Positions 37,615 through 64,000 of a DNA stretch of 64,000 nt are shown piece by piece; within the stretch, counting starts at the first letter, position 1, and each line of letters starts with the position of its first letter. A program made the translations under genes and the position numbers. The stretch is from Hyperoplus lanceolatus. Lineage: Eukaryota; Chordata; Actinopteri; Uranoscopiformes; Ammodytidae. The notes beneath the pieces are model-generated. The model worked only from the letters and a program-made list of their open reading frames with translations, was not told the origin of the DNA and did no database searches. Where the stretch lies: assembly GCA_026929865.2 (NCBI GenBank), contig CM049398.1, positions 17,273,501-17,337,500 on the forward strand, read 5' to 3'.

Positions 37615-38178
37615 GCTGGTATAACCTGCAGCGTATTTAAAACTTGAAAATGCTTTTTATGTGTGGATGGTATCTTTCTCACTATATAGAGTACACCAGC
37701 GAGCTTGATGCTCTACACAGACTATGTTCCCTCTTGAGCACAGCTTGTGTGACACTTTGGATGTATTAGATCAATTATTGTATAAAAGCTTGAAGTTGAC
37801 GGTATATGCTTTGCCCATAGCTCATGTATCTGTCAGGCATACTGAATAATAAATGCATTTGCCCCTGTCGGTGATTGACTCCCAATAAATCTCATGAGCA
37901 CAGAAGGTAAAAATATATTCAGTCCAGTGGCCTTTTTAATTTGTTTTCATACAACTTAGTGAGGAATCAATATGCTCAAACCCCTTGTTCACCTGGTGCA
38001 TTTCAACCACGCCAATCTACAGTATCGCCAATTAGAGGTAAGCTGCATTCAGTGTAAGAAAAAGTAGTCTTTTGAACTTCATCTGCTGTTTAGTTTTTTT
38101 TTTTCAATGCAGAACAGTAAAAAGTAAAGACAAACCTTTAGGCTAATGTATTTCTTAGTGTTTGCAGGGTCCTGCCAA
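37615..38178. other. gucy1b2 3' UTR and intergenic DNA
   Basis: Contains the two gucy1b2 AATAAA signals (37848-37853 and 37883-37888). No further gene or repeat recognised up to the SINE. Confidence 0.55.
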
Positions 38179-38541
38179 TGCGACCGTGGCTCAGGTGGTT
38201 AAGCGGGTTGGCCAATGATCCAAGGGTCAATGATTCAATCCCCGCCCTGCCACCTGTGTCATGGTTGTTGTGTCCTTGGGCAAGACACTTCACCCACCTT
38301 GCCCTGTATGAATGTGTATGACTGCTGTATGTTTGAGGTGGTGGTCGGAGGGGCCGTTGGCGCTGAATGGCAGCCACGCTTCCGTCAGTCTGCCCCAGGG
38401 CAGCTGTGGCTACTCTCGTAGTTTACCACCACCGGTATGACTGTGTGAATGAATTGAACCAGGAAATGTAAAGCGTCTTTGAGTGCCTAGGCAATAAAGC
38501 GCTATATAAAACCTATCAATTATTATTATTATTATTATTAT
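38179..38541 (+). mobile_element. tRNA-derived SINE with (ATT)n tail
   Basis: A tRNA-like head (gaccgtggctcaggtggttaa as A box; gattcaatcc as B box) is followed by 'gtccttgggcaagacacttc' and the tail 'aaagcgtctttgag...agcgctatataaa', ending in ATT repeats. The body and tail match the SINE at 14943-15241, but the middle is longer and different. Confidence 0.85.
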
Positions 38542-39220
38542 GCCAAAAGATCAAAAGCCTACTTTTTACAAAAAACAACACAAAATGTAACTATCCAGAT
38601 TTTCAAATACTTAAATGTGTCCATACGGACATAGGTTATACAGTAATTCACAGGTGCCTTACTTTTCGTATTTAGTATGTACACTGGTATATTTACAAGG
38701 AGACTCCTATACATGAAGGCAGAGTCTAAAAAAATATACACACTCTTTAGGAACACTGTCAAGAAACAGGTGACAATGTCGTACACACACGTGGCCCCTT
38801 GACTACCCATTTAGGTTTTGCGTTGTGAAAATAAACAAAGATGAATAAATCATGAGTCTGATGCTGGTCATGAGGCCTGTGTCAGTGACCACAGATGTCC
38901 GTAAAAGGGCCTGTCACCCGCAGGTGTCCAAAGACGACACCCCAGGCTGGGAGAGGAGTCCAGACACCTGATCCCCGCTGCAGAGGGCCCCTGTGCATCA
39001 TGCCCACTGACCAGGGACTGTATTGCCATGGCCGGATGAAAACAAACACCTGTAACCAGAGTGTTCTGTTTGTGTGGTCGGATGTGATAAAAAAAAAATC
39101 GGTCTGCTGGCTCACTCAGTGAGAGCCCAATCTACACTCTCCTAAATAACCTGTTTTGAGGCTACAGAGGCTCAGTTTATGTCCGCATCTTAGTCTTTAA
39201 AGGGGTTTTGCTTCATCCGC

Positions 39221-40924
39221 TCAAGAATCTGTCTCACTTATGGAGGCCAGCTCTGTGATTTTAGGCCCCTCCTCTTGGTGCTTGGTCAGAACCGGCCGGT
39301 TGGTGTAAATGTCATCCACGGGTAGAAGGAATGTGACTGTTTTTACCTTGGACCTAAAAAGGACCAAAGAAATCAAGTTTGAGTTATGTGACTACAAAAA
39401 AAGTAACTTAAGATTGTTGATTTAAAGTTGCATTTCTAAGGCTTTAGACTGCATGACATGCCCCGTCTTTACCTGTTTTTCTGGCCGTATTCCTGCAGTG
39501 AGTGCCTGTTTGTACCTCTCCCCACTTCTCCTTTGGCTGAGTCACCAAAGATGCCGTCGCCATGCTGGATGTCTTCTTGCAGTCTCCCCCAACCAGAGTC
39601 GCTCCTTCCCTCTCTCATGGTCACCCCAGCAAGGTTGGCGCTTATAGAGTACCTTCGGACAGTCATGACCGTGTTCTCTGTGGAATAACAAGGAAGACAA
39701 AGGCATTGGAATGGATGCATATTTGCAACAGTGCAGGGGTGGATATGGAAAGAAAACAAATAGGACAATTTCTCTAGTTTAAATTTCATGTGTGTTCATG
39801 CTAGATAATCATAAACTTTCCATGTCTTAATGTCACATGTTGACGTACTTTCAGTGAACAAAAAGGGCCTTTCTGTAAAATGGTTTCAATTATGCTATGG
39901 AATTGCATAATGGTGATTGCAGTTTGGAATCTAGTGTTTTGAGAGATACTTGAGACTTAAGTTAAGGTTATTTATTTGAATCTGTGAGACAGACCGCTAA
40001 CCTAATCTAATTGTTGGTGTTGGTGCTGTTTAGCTGTTATTGAATGGTTATGAGCTGGATCTTCTGTTTGGTTATGTCTTGTTTGTGTAGGCCAACTGTC
40101 TGAAGATTTTGGTTAATCTGTTCCAAGTGCTTGGGTCTTGTTTTGTTCAAAAGGGTTCATTGTTTAAGCCGGACAAATTAAATTTAGGCTATGGACACTG
40201 ATGGCTTTAGGCTATCTATGAAAAATGGTTTAAAAAAAGAAGGGTATGCCTGTAGGACCAGAAACGCTCTTCCTAACCCTTTGGAACATGAACAATATGG
40301 TAACACTTTACAATAAGGTACACAAAAAAAGAGTAGTTACCCTTTTTAAAAGGTAAATTTACCTTTTTAAAAGGTAAATTTACCTTTTAAAAGATAAATT
40401 TACCTTTCCAAAAAGGTAAGTTTACCTTTTAAAAAGGGTAACTACTCTTTTTTTGTGTACCTTATTGTAAAGTGTTACCAACAATATTATTTGATATAGG
40501 CTACTGATGTGTTAGTTTTATGTTGCTGGATATCCCATCTGTTTTTCTTTATATCGCTTTACGCTTATGTTTGTGTTATTGTAACATGATCAATAATTTG
40601 ACTAAGAAAAAAGAAAAAACTAAATCACGCAAGTTAAACGTATTCACATCTCTTACCTTTGTATAACTGTCCCTCCAGGATTGGCGCAGACGCATTTCGC
40701 CTCAGGCTTCCATAGGGGTTTTCCTCCAATAATCCTGCCCGCTGCTCAGCTGCTGGAGGAGACACCGGGCTGTCTTCCCCCGGGCCCGGCACCGGCACGG
40801 CCCCGGATGGCAGCCCTGGTTGACCGTAGTCTCCCAGCCGCAGCTCTCGGTTCTCCGCCTCCAGCTTTTTGATCTCGTCGCGCATCTCCATAATAACCTG
40901 CGCCAGGCTGCGGGTGCTCTCCAT
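39221..40924 (-). CDS. Small coiled-coil protein, CCDC195-like
   Basis: Three coding exons on the minus strand: 40924-40657, 39677-39473, 39353-39221; 201 residues from MESTRSLAQV, phases consistent. An in-frame ATG 36 codons upstream (41032, MLKPQQQQ) would give 237 residues; the inner start is preferred because the coiled coil begins there. Residues 1-30 form a heptad-like helix (VIMEMRDEIKKLEAENREL). A Pro/Gly-rich linker follows, then the short motif MTVRRYSIS, and near the C-terminus VKTVTFLLPVDDIY. From memory, human CCDC195 has the same order of motifs and a similar length. No enzymatic domain is visible and the function is unknown. The palindromic MITE at 40299-40479 lies in its first intron. 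It is transcribed in the same direction as the dock10-like gene to the right. Confidence 0.75.
40299..40479. mobile_element. 181-bp palindromic MITE with 8-bp TSD
   Basis: The whole element folds on itself: the outer 59 bp of each end are exact reverse complements (GGTAACACTTTACAATAAGG at both termini). The middle is made of repeated 16-bp palindromes of the AAGGTAAATTTACCTT type. Flanks carry the identical 8-mer AACAATAT (40291-40298 and 40480-40487), as made by hAT-type transposases. Located in the first intron of the CCDC195-like gene. Confidence 0.93.
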
Positions 40925-41032
40925 GGTGCTGCAGTTGCGCTGCCAGTACCACGGCTTTCCAAACACCGGCGGCGTGTCTTGTAGGAGAAGCTCGCCGTGT
41001 TGCTGCTTCTGCTGCTGCTGTGGCTTTAACAT

Positions 41033-42143
41033 GCTGCTCCCGCGTGGCTTTTTGTGGTCCTCCTATACTGGTGTGCCCGTCTCTGTTGTATGTATGCCTC
41101 AATCTCAGTCCTCCAGATCTTGTTTTGAGGGAGATTATGCCGCCTTTCACCACTTGTACATCTGAAAAGGCTCCAATCATCCGCCCGCAGCAGCACACGG
41201 AGAATGTTTTATTAATCAGCCCCGGCCGGCGTCCAGTTTCAGGAAAACTAAGCAGGGGGTCGGAAATGAAATGTGCACTGCAGCACAAGAGCTTGCTTGA
41301 GTGGCGGGAGACCTACTTAAAGTAGTGCAGTGTAAACTGTATTTTTTTTTTGATTTTTGTTTTAACTTTACTATATCCGTCCTACAATATGTAGCAATGT
41401 CATGTTTTAGCTCAAGAAGAATGATCAGATTACTTTTTGGCACCTCTCTTTTCTTGTTATGCTCTCTTGGTTAGGATTACACTATACTTTTGAAATATTA
41501 ATGAAATCTGTCAGTGAAGATACATCTAGGAAGGAAACTCAGAAAAGGCCAACTTCCACTATTTGACTGGGATGAAGTGGGTAATTTATATAAAGACAGA
41601 TCAGGGTCAAATTAATTAATTTCACAAGTGGATTTAGGATATTTCTTTAAAATGTATACACATACACAACTGGCTGTTTGATAAATAATAAGAGAAGGAA
41701 TCACTGCAACAGACCTCAAATAGAGGCAGCCACACACACAAGGAGAAAATTACAGATAATTACACTCAATGGGGGCTTCCTCTGGCCAGGATATGGTCAG
41801 GTGTTGCACTGGCGCTCATCTGCACCAAATGTTTGTAACATACTGTGAAAAGAGGAAGACAGTCTCTGACTCCAACATGAGAGACACCGCTGGCCGCATA
41901 TTCATTCAAATTATAGTAAATAAAAAATCTGCAATCTTGTCAGGAAGAGCCTATAGCTACCATGTTATAGTTTTGAGGCATTTTGTTGTCTGACCTAGAT
42001 TGAAAAGGTGCTGGCTCAGAGCAACCCGACCCCGTGCCTGAGTCTAGGTCACTGGGAGGGAGACAGACACGTACCTATGTGGGCCCTGTAGACTAGAGAG
42101 AAACCCAATCAGCCCTTTATTTCTGGTTCACAACATAAACTAC

Positions 42144-42220
<77 letters not shown>

Positions 42221-43261
42221 GGATGAGAGGAAATACCGACTGGCTGGAGGGAAGAAGAAGAGCTATGGAGGTCAGTGAAACTCTATCTGCTACCATTAGG
42301 TGAGCGTCCACAGAGGGAGAGTGGAGAGACAGAGGCTCCACCAATGCTTGTCAGGCAGGGATAAAGACAGACAACTGCATGATGCATTTTACCAGCAGCT
42401 TCATGTCCAAGACCACTTAACCTCTATTTATGTGCAGTGCCCTGAACTCCAGGCTTAGCATCAATAAATTAACAACCACTCTTGCTGCTCTGTCTCTCTC
42501 TTTCTCTTCATGTTTAGTAATTATACACAATTATTGGGGTGGAAAAAGTGACACCAGATCCCACGGAGAACTCTTCTATGTCGTGAACGTGCTAAATTTT
42601 AATGGCATGTCACTTTCCATTAAATTGCAAGTGTGTGTTTTTTGCTGTGTGCTGAAGTAGGTGCCCAAGTTTTCTCTATTTTTGTTGTTGTTGCACTAAT
42701 GCTAAAGATTCTTTGTGATTCTAATACTCAGATTACAAAGTGACCTTTTGGATGAGAGATTAATCCATTTTGGCATATTCAAATGTCCCATTAAACCTTA
42801 CGTCAACAAGAAGGGAAATATGTAACATTCAAATAATCAGTTAGAAGATTCAAAAACTTATCTTATTCCCTCCCTATATCAAATTATAATTATAATAATT
42901 AAAACAAAAACAATATTATTTTCTATTTCCAGGTGTATCAGCTGCCTATACACTAGTGAAATAGTCTGGTCGGGGGCGTCAGTTGTGGTTATATAGTAAA
43001 ACGTAAGAGTCAAAAAGGAAGATGCAATGCACAAAGGCAAACAGAGCTCCAGGGTAAACACAGTGGAGACTCAAACAACAGACAGACATATAGCAGTGAT
43101 GACGAGTCTCTAGGCTCCCACAGATCAAAACAAACTGCACAGATTTGGATTCATTTGGCTGCTGACTTTGTTTTGAACCCTCCCACTTTGAAACAAAGAA
43201 AATCAATGATGCACAACAAAGGAGTGTTGCTTTCAAAGCATGTCCATTCTTTACTGTACGG
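41033..43261. other. Gene-free intergenic stretch
   Basis: Holds the upstream region of the CCDC195-like gene and a GA microsatellite (42143-42217). No exon-like ORF or other repeat termini were recognised. Confidence 0.5.
42143..42217. repeat. (GA)n microsatellite
   Basis: Nearly pure GA dinucleotide tract with one AA interruption, between the CCDC195-like and dock10-like genes. Confidence 0.97.
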
Positions 43262-43374
43262 CAGGGGTGGCCAACCAGTCAGAGACTAAGAGCCACATTT
43301 TTTACTGTGTTACTGCAAAGAGCCACATCGTACACATGAACATCCCCCCATCCCTTCCTCATACACGCACACGC

Positions 43375-43427
<53 letters not shown>

Positions 43428-44351
43428 ACACACACACACCTCTGCTCAGTCAGATTTACTGTAAATGTCACAATCAAAATGATAATGCAGTAACGGTCTT
43501 AACTATGTTTCACCCGTTTCAGTTGAATTTTGTATTATTATTATTTTTTAAATAAATAATGCTTGTGCATGCTACCAGGCCCAGGGGCACAAGGGCTCAA
43601 GGGGGCCCTAAGCTAAGGTACTGATAACTTTACATGTCTTATAGTCAAAGAGCTCAGTCACTCATGTCAATAAAAGGTTCCAAAAAGGAATAGCCTAAAT
43701 ATAAGGAAATAAATCATCATGGGCCCCTCAACTAGTAGGGGAGAAATACAAAAGCAATTGTAAAGCAACAGCATTATTAGCTCTGTCTTAGGGGCTTCAT
43801 GAGGGGCCTCTAAGGCCCCCACACATACAGGAATAAACTTTCAATGTGTAAATTCTATACTGTTCATAAAAAGTAGCTATCCATCCTTTATCTGTTGAAA
43901 TGGGTCTCTCCATCATATAACATGGGTCTGCAGATCAATCTACTGTTTTTGCAGTTGCAGAGTAAAGGATGCTGCCCGCTTAAGAAAAATCAGAAAAATA
44001 ATGTTCCTTCTGCAGCTCAAGATTTGATTTAGCCTCTAAATTTTCCTCTCTAAGTGCATCAGATTGATGCATTTTACTTTAAAACGGTACACATTTTCTT
44101 CCAGTGTGCAATGCCCCCTGACCCCCCAACAAGGACCAGGGTCCCTCCCAGTGTCCCAAAATCATCTGGGAAACACTGACCTTCTTAATATGTTTTTTGC
44201 CAATAATTGTATCTGTGCGGAAAAGTCGGTGTAACTGACTGGATAGGTAGGAGTGGGGGGCCCTTTGAGAGTCTTGGTCCAGGGGCCTATTATCTCATAA
44301 TCCGTCGAAGAACCAACTGGATTCCATAATCTTTTTAATTTTTGCATTATT

Positions 44352-44386
<35 letters not shown>

Positions 44387-45083
44387 GGGGGGCCCCACAC
44401 TAGGACTTGAAACGGGCCCCCAGATCGTTAAGGCCGCCCCTGTGATAATGACAGAACTGGACTCCTACAGTACTAAAACGACAGGCAAGTCATTTTCAAC
44501 AATGAATATTGTGTGCACTGCCTCACACACAAACTCTCAGTTCAACCAAGTCCACAAACAAAAATATAACAATTTACAATAGCGTTTTTCTCTTACTATG
44601 CATGTTGCTTAGTGGAACTTACTTTTAGCATGGAGTGAGCTGAAGTGGCGCTGAAGATTTGAAGCCTTGAAATGCGCTAATGACACCTGGCATATAAGGC
44701 AGAATGGCTTGGTATAACGTTCAACAAAAAATATAAACTCTTGACAAAGTGTTTACTCACGGAAAACCTCCCTCCAAGCTGAGCGCGCAGTTTTAGGTTG
44801 CGTCCACACCAAACGTTTGCGAACGTTATGTTGCGTCCTCAATTAAACATTTGCGAACAGGCATACACATTAACAAAATAAAAAATTAAATAATAAACAA
44901 CATGTAAAACGAACGTAAGAGCCGCATGAAACGTTTGCGAACATGCACACACATAGGCCCACACAAAAAAAAAAGTATAGAAAAAAAAAATTATAATCAC
45001 AAAATTTGATATGAACTGAAGAGCTGCATGAAGCATGGCAAAGAGTCGCATGAGGCTCGTGAGCCGCAGGTTGGCCACCCCTG
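43262..45083. mobile_element. hAT element (outer) with perfect 8-bp TSD
   Basis: Termini CAGGGGTGGCCAAC and GTTGGCCACCCCTG are exact inverted repeats over 14 bp, and subterminal parts share 'agagccacat/gagctgcatg' words. Flanked by the identical 8-mer CTGTACGG (43254-43261 and 45084-45091). No transposase frame, so it is a non-autonomous derivative of about 1.8 kb; part of that length is a second hAT inside (43488-44442). A CA microsatellite is at about 43380-43436. Confidence 0.95.
43488..44442. mobile_element. Nested hAT element with perfect 8-bp TSD
   Basis: Ends CAGTAACGGTCTTAACTATG and, on the minus strand, CAGGGGCGGCCTTAACGATC: inverted repeats matching at 14 of 20 positions. Both sides carry TGATAATG (43480-43487 and 44443-44450). 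The interior has recurrent GGGGCCC words and a poly-A run at about 44359-44386. Inserted in the outer hAT and so younger than it. Confidence 0.88.
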
Positions 45084-46864
45084 CTGTACGGCAACAGTAA
45101 ACCTGACCTTTCTGGGTCAAATTAACTATTTTGAAACTCTCACTACTGTGCACGGATTGTGTAGATTTTCTACAGCACATTTGATTAGCAAAGAAAATAT
45201 AATTCAGCTAACCAGAAATGTACAAAATGTATACAGGACAGTAATAGAGAACTAGATAAATAAAGTAAATTAGGGTATAAACATAGCATCCCTGGCTAGT
45301 AGAGCAAGTTAACCTATTATATAGCAAAAGCCTTTCTGGAGGTCAAAAACAACCCTGGCCTATTTTATCTAAATGGTTTGATGCAGTAGAGGAACAATAT
45401 TTAATAATATAGTCATATTATAAGATAATATAGTAATAGGATGGATTTAAAGATGTATAGATTTTCTTCTGCACTCACGGACAGATGCAACAGGTTTTCT
45501 TCTTCTTTTCGGGGGTGACTTTGCTCATCACATATTTAAATTTCACACATTTCTATATATTGTGAATGTGACGGACCTCATACATATTTATAATTAGCTG
45601 TTGCTGCAGTGTGGTCCAGTCAATAGAGGAGGATGTGAGGGGCTGCTGTGCCGAGGCAAAATTTCATTTTCTCTAGTCCTTTTACTCCATTCAACATGAT
45701 TGGCAAACTTGAGGCTAATACGATTTACATATTAAGTGTCATGATCTACTGTTAAGCGAGAGGAAGTGTGATCTGAAAGTACTGTGCAACGTCCTGAGAA
45801 AGATTATAGCAGCACTGACATCATGAATTTAGGACAACAATTTTTTTTATTTAAATGTTATACATAAAACTTTAGTTTTTGTTTTGTTTTTCATCTCAGC
45901 TAACAAATATTTATATATTGTATGTTTTATAAAAAAAAAGGAACATTTCGAACATTTTAAATATTAATATTTCTTATTTACAATTCAAAACAGTACAGGA
46001 AATAATAACAGTAACAATGCAATTTCAACCATAAAAATGTTACAAAACATAATAATTATTTGTTTTCCCCCATTTGAAATTTGGCAAGCTGATATTTTCC
46101 AGAATTTTAGCGAGGGTACAAAGTAGCATTGTGGAGCTGCTCTACATTCAAACAGGAACTAGAGGTGCGTTCAACTCTTTTTTTTCCCCTTTCACATTAG
46201 TCATCTCTTACAAGATCTATTGAGATATTTTGAAGGACATGATAAGAAGAAGAAGAAGAAAAAAAATGTAAAAACTGTCAGCAAAAATGCTCCAAAAGCT
46301 TTATATTACACACACACACACGGCTGAACGCACCTGAAGCTCAGTAAGGTCACTGTTTTTCGCTAAAGGGAAAGGGTTGTGGAGAGAAGGCGCATGTTGT
46401 GTGGTGATGTACATGTGTGGAGGTACATATGTACTGTGTGTACTTGTTTGAGAGTGTTTCCGTCAGTATGTAAGCTGATGAATCAGTTTGGCAGGGCAAG
46501 GGTATTCCATACAAAGCACGGATGGAGTCTTTAAAACCAAAGAAAAAAAAAACTGTAGCTAAATAGTCCAGCAGCCTGGTCTCTACTGCAGATAGTCAAC
46601 GTTCAAACAACAGGGACTACAGACTATCACGACCACAGTCTACACACTTCTTTCTCTGTTTTTTCTCTACAACTCACCATCGCTCACAGTTCAACTGGCC
46701 CGCTGCTGCTCCTTGCTTACAGCAGAGAACCACTACAGTCAGAAATCAAGCAAATTAATCCACTTTGAGGCTCAAACTGGCACTTCAAAGCCATTTAGGG
46801 GGGAAGAAGAAATAAAAAGTCCACCCTGGAACAGAGGGGTTTTTCTTGTGAGTCTATTGGCCAT
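45084..46864. other. Intergenic DNA and dock10-like 3' UTR
   Basis: The right part (about 45850-46864) is probably the minus-strand 3' UTR of the dock10-like gene, with a polyadenylation signal candidate (TTTATT on plus) at 45846-45851. Nothing else recognised. Confidence 0.45.

Positions 46865-64000
<17,136 letters not shown>

Noticed and set aside
40634-41032. Longer N-terminus (MLKPQQQQ...) for the CCDC195-like protein
   Set aside because: In frame, but glutamine-rich and not matching the recalled family start; kept only as an alternative.

Overview
This is eukaryotic nuclear DNA, and the gene content points to a ray-finned (teleost) fish. All genes are split by GT-AG introns. Non-coding DNA is full of (TG)n/(CA)n microsatellites, tRNA-derived SINEs, hAT elements and TTAA-bounded MITEs. 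The coding exons read as vertebrate orthologues, and one of them (gucy1b2) is, as far as I recall, intact in fish but a pseudogene in humans. There are no bacterial operons, CRISPR arrays, phage genes or endogenous viruses.

Layout. 1-10,400: gene-free and repeat-rich, with one hAT inserted in another and one TTAA element inserted in another. 10,481-15,629 (+): tmprss4-like type II transmembrane serine protease, 13 coding exons, complete. 15,630-18,426: intergenic, with one MITE. 18,427-23,609 (-): mre11, 19 coding exons, complete. 23,666-24,713: divergent promoter shared with cep57. 25,149-28,541 (+): cep57 family, complete. 28,542-31,354: intergenic, ending in a TTAA MITE that lies directly upstream of 31,355-37,614 (+): gucy1b2, soluble guanylate cyclase beta-2, 15 coding exons. 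37,615-39,220: intergenic with a SINE. 39,221-40,924 (-): small coiled-coil gene resembling CCDC195. 41,033-46,864: intergenic with nested hAT elements. 46,865-64,000 (-): 3' half of a DOCK-D (zizimin) gene, most likely dock10, running off the right edge.

The genes do not form one pathway. mre11 (double-strand break nuclease) and cep57 (centrosome and microtubule protein) share a bidirectional promoter. The others are tissue-type genes: a surface protease, an NO-sensing cyclase and a Cdc42/Rac exchange factor. I reconstructed reading frames exon by exon. Splice phases are consistent throughout tmprss4, mre11, cep57, gucy1b2, the ccdc195-like gene and all visible dock10 exons, so none looks broken. 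The 6/7 junction of gucy1b2 and the dock10 C-terminus are the least certain models.

I found no wholly new system. The signals I find most worth following are: UG-repeat tracts lying against splice acceptors in three neighbouring genes; a perfect 53-bp hairpin in a cep57 intron; a TTAA transposon placed as the gucy1b2 upstream region; a gucy1b2 chain with a full set of catalytic residues and a CaaX tail; and several nested transposons dated by exact target-site duplications.
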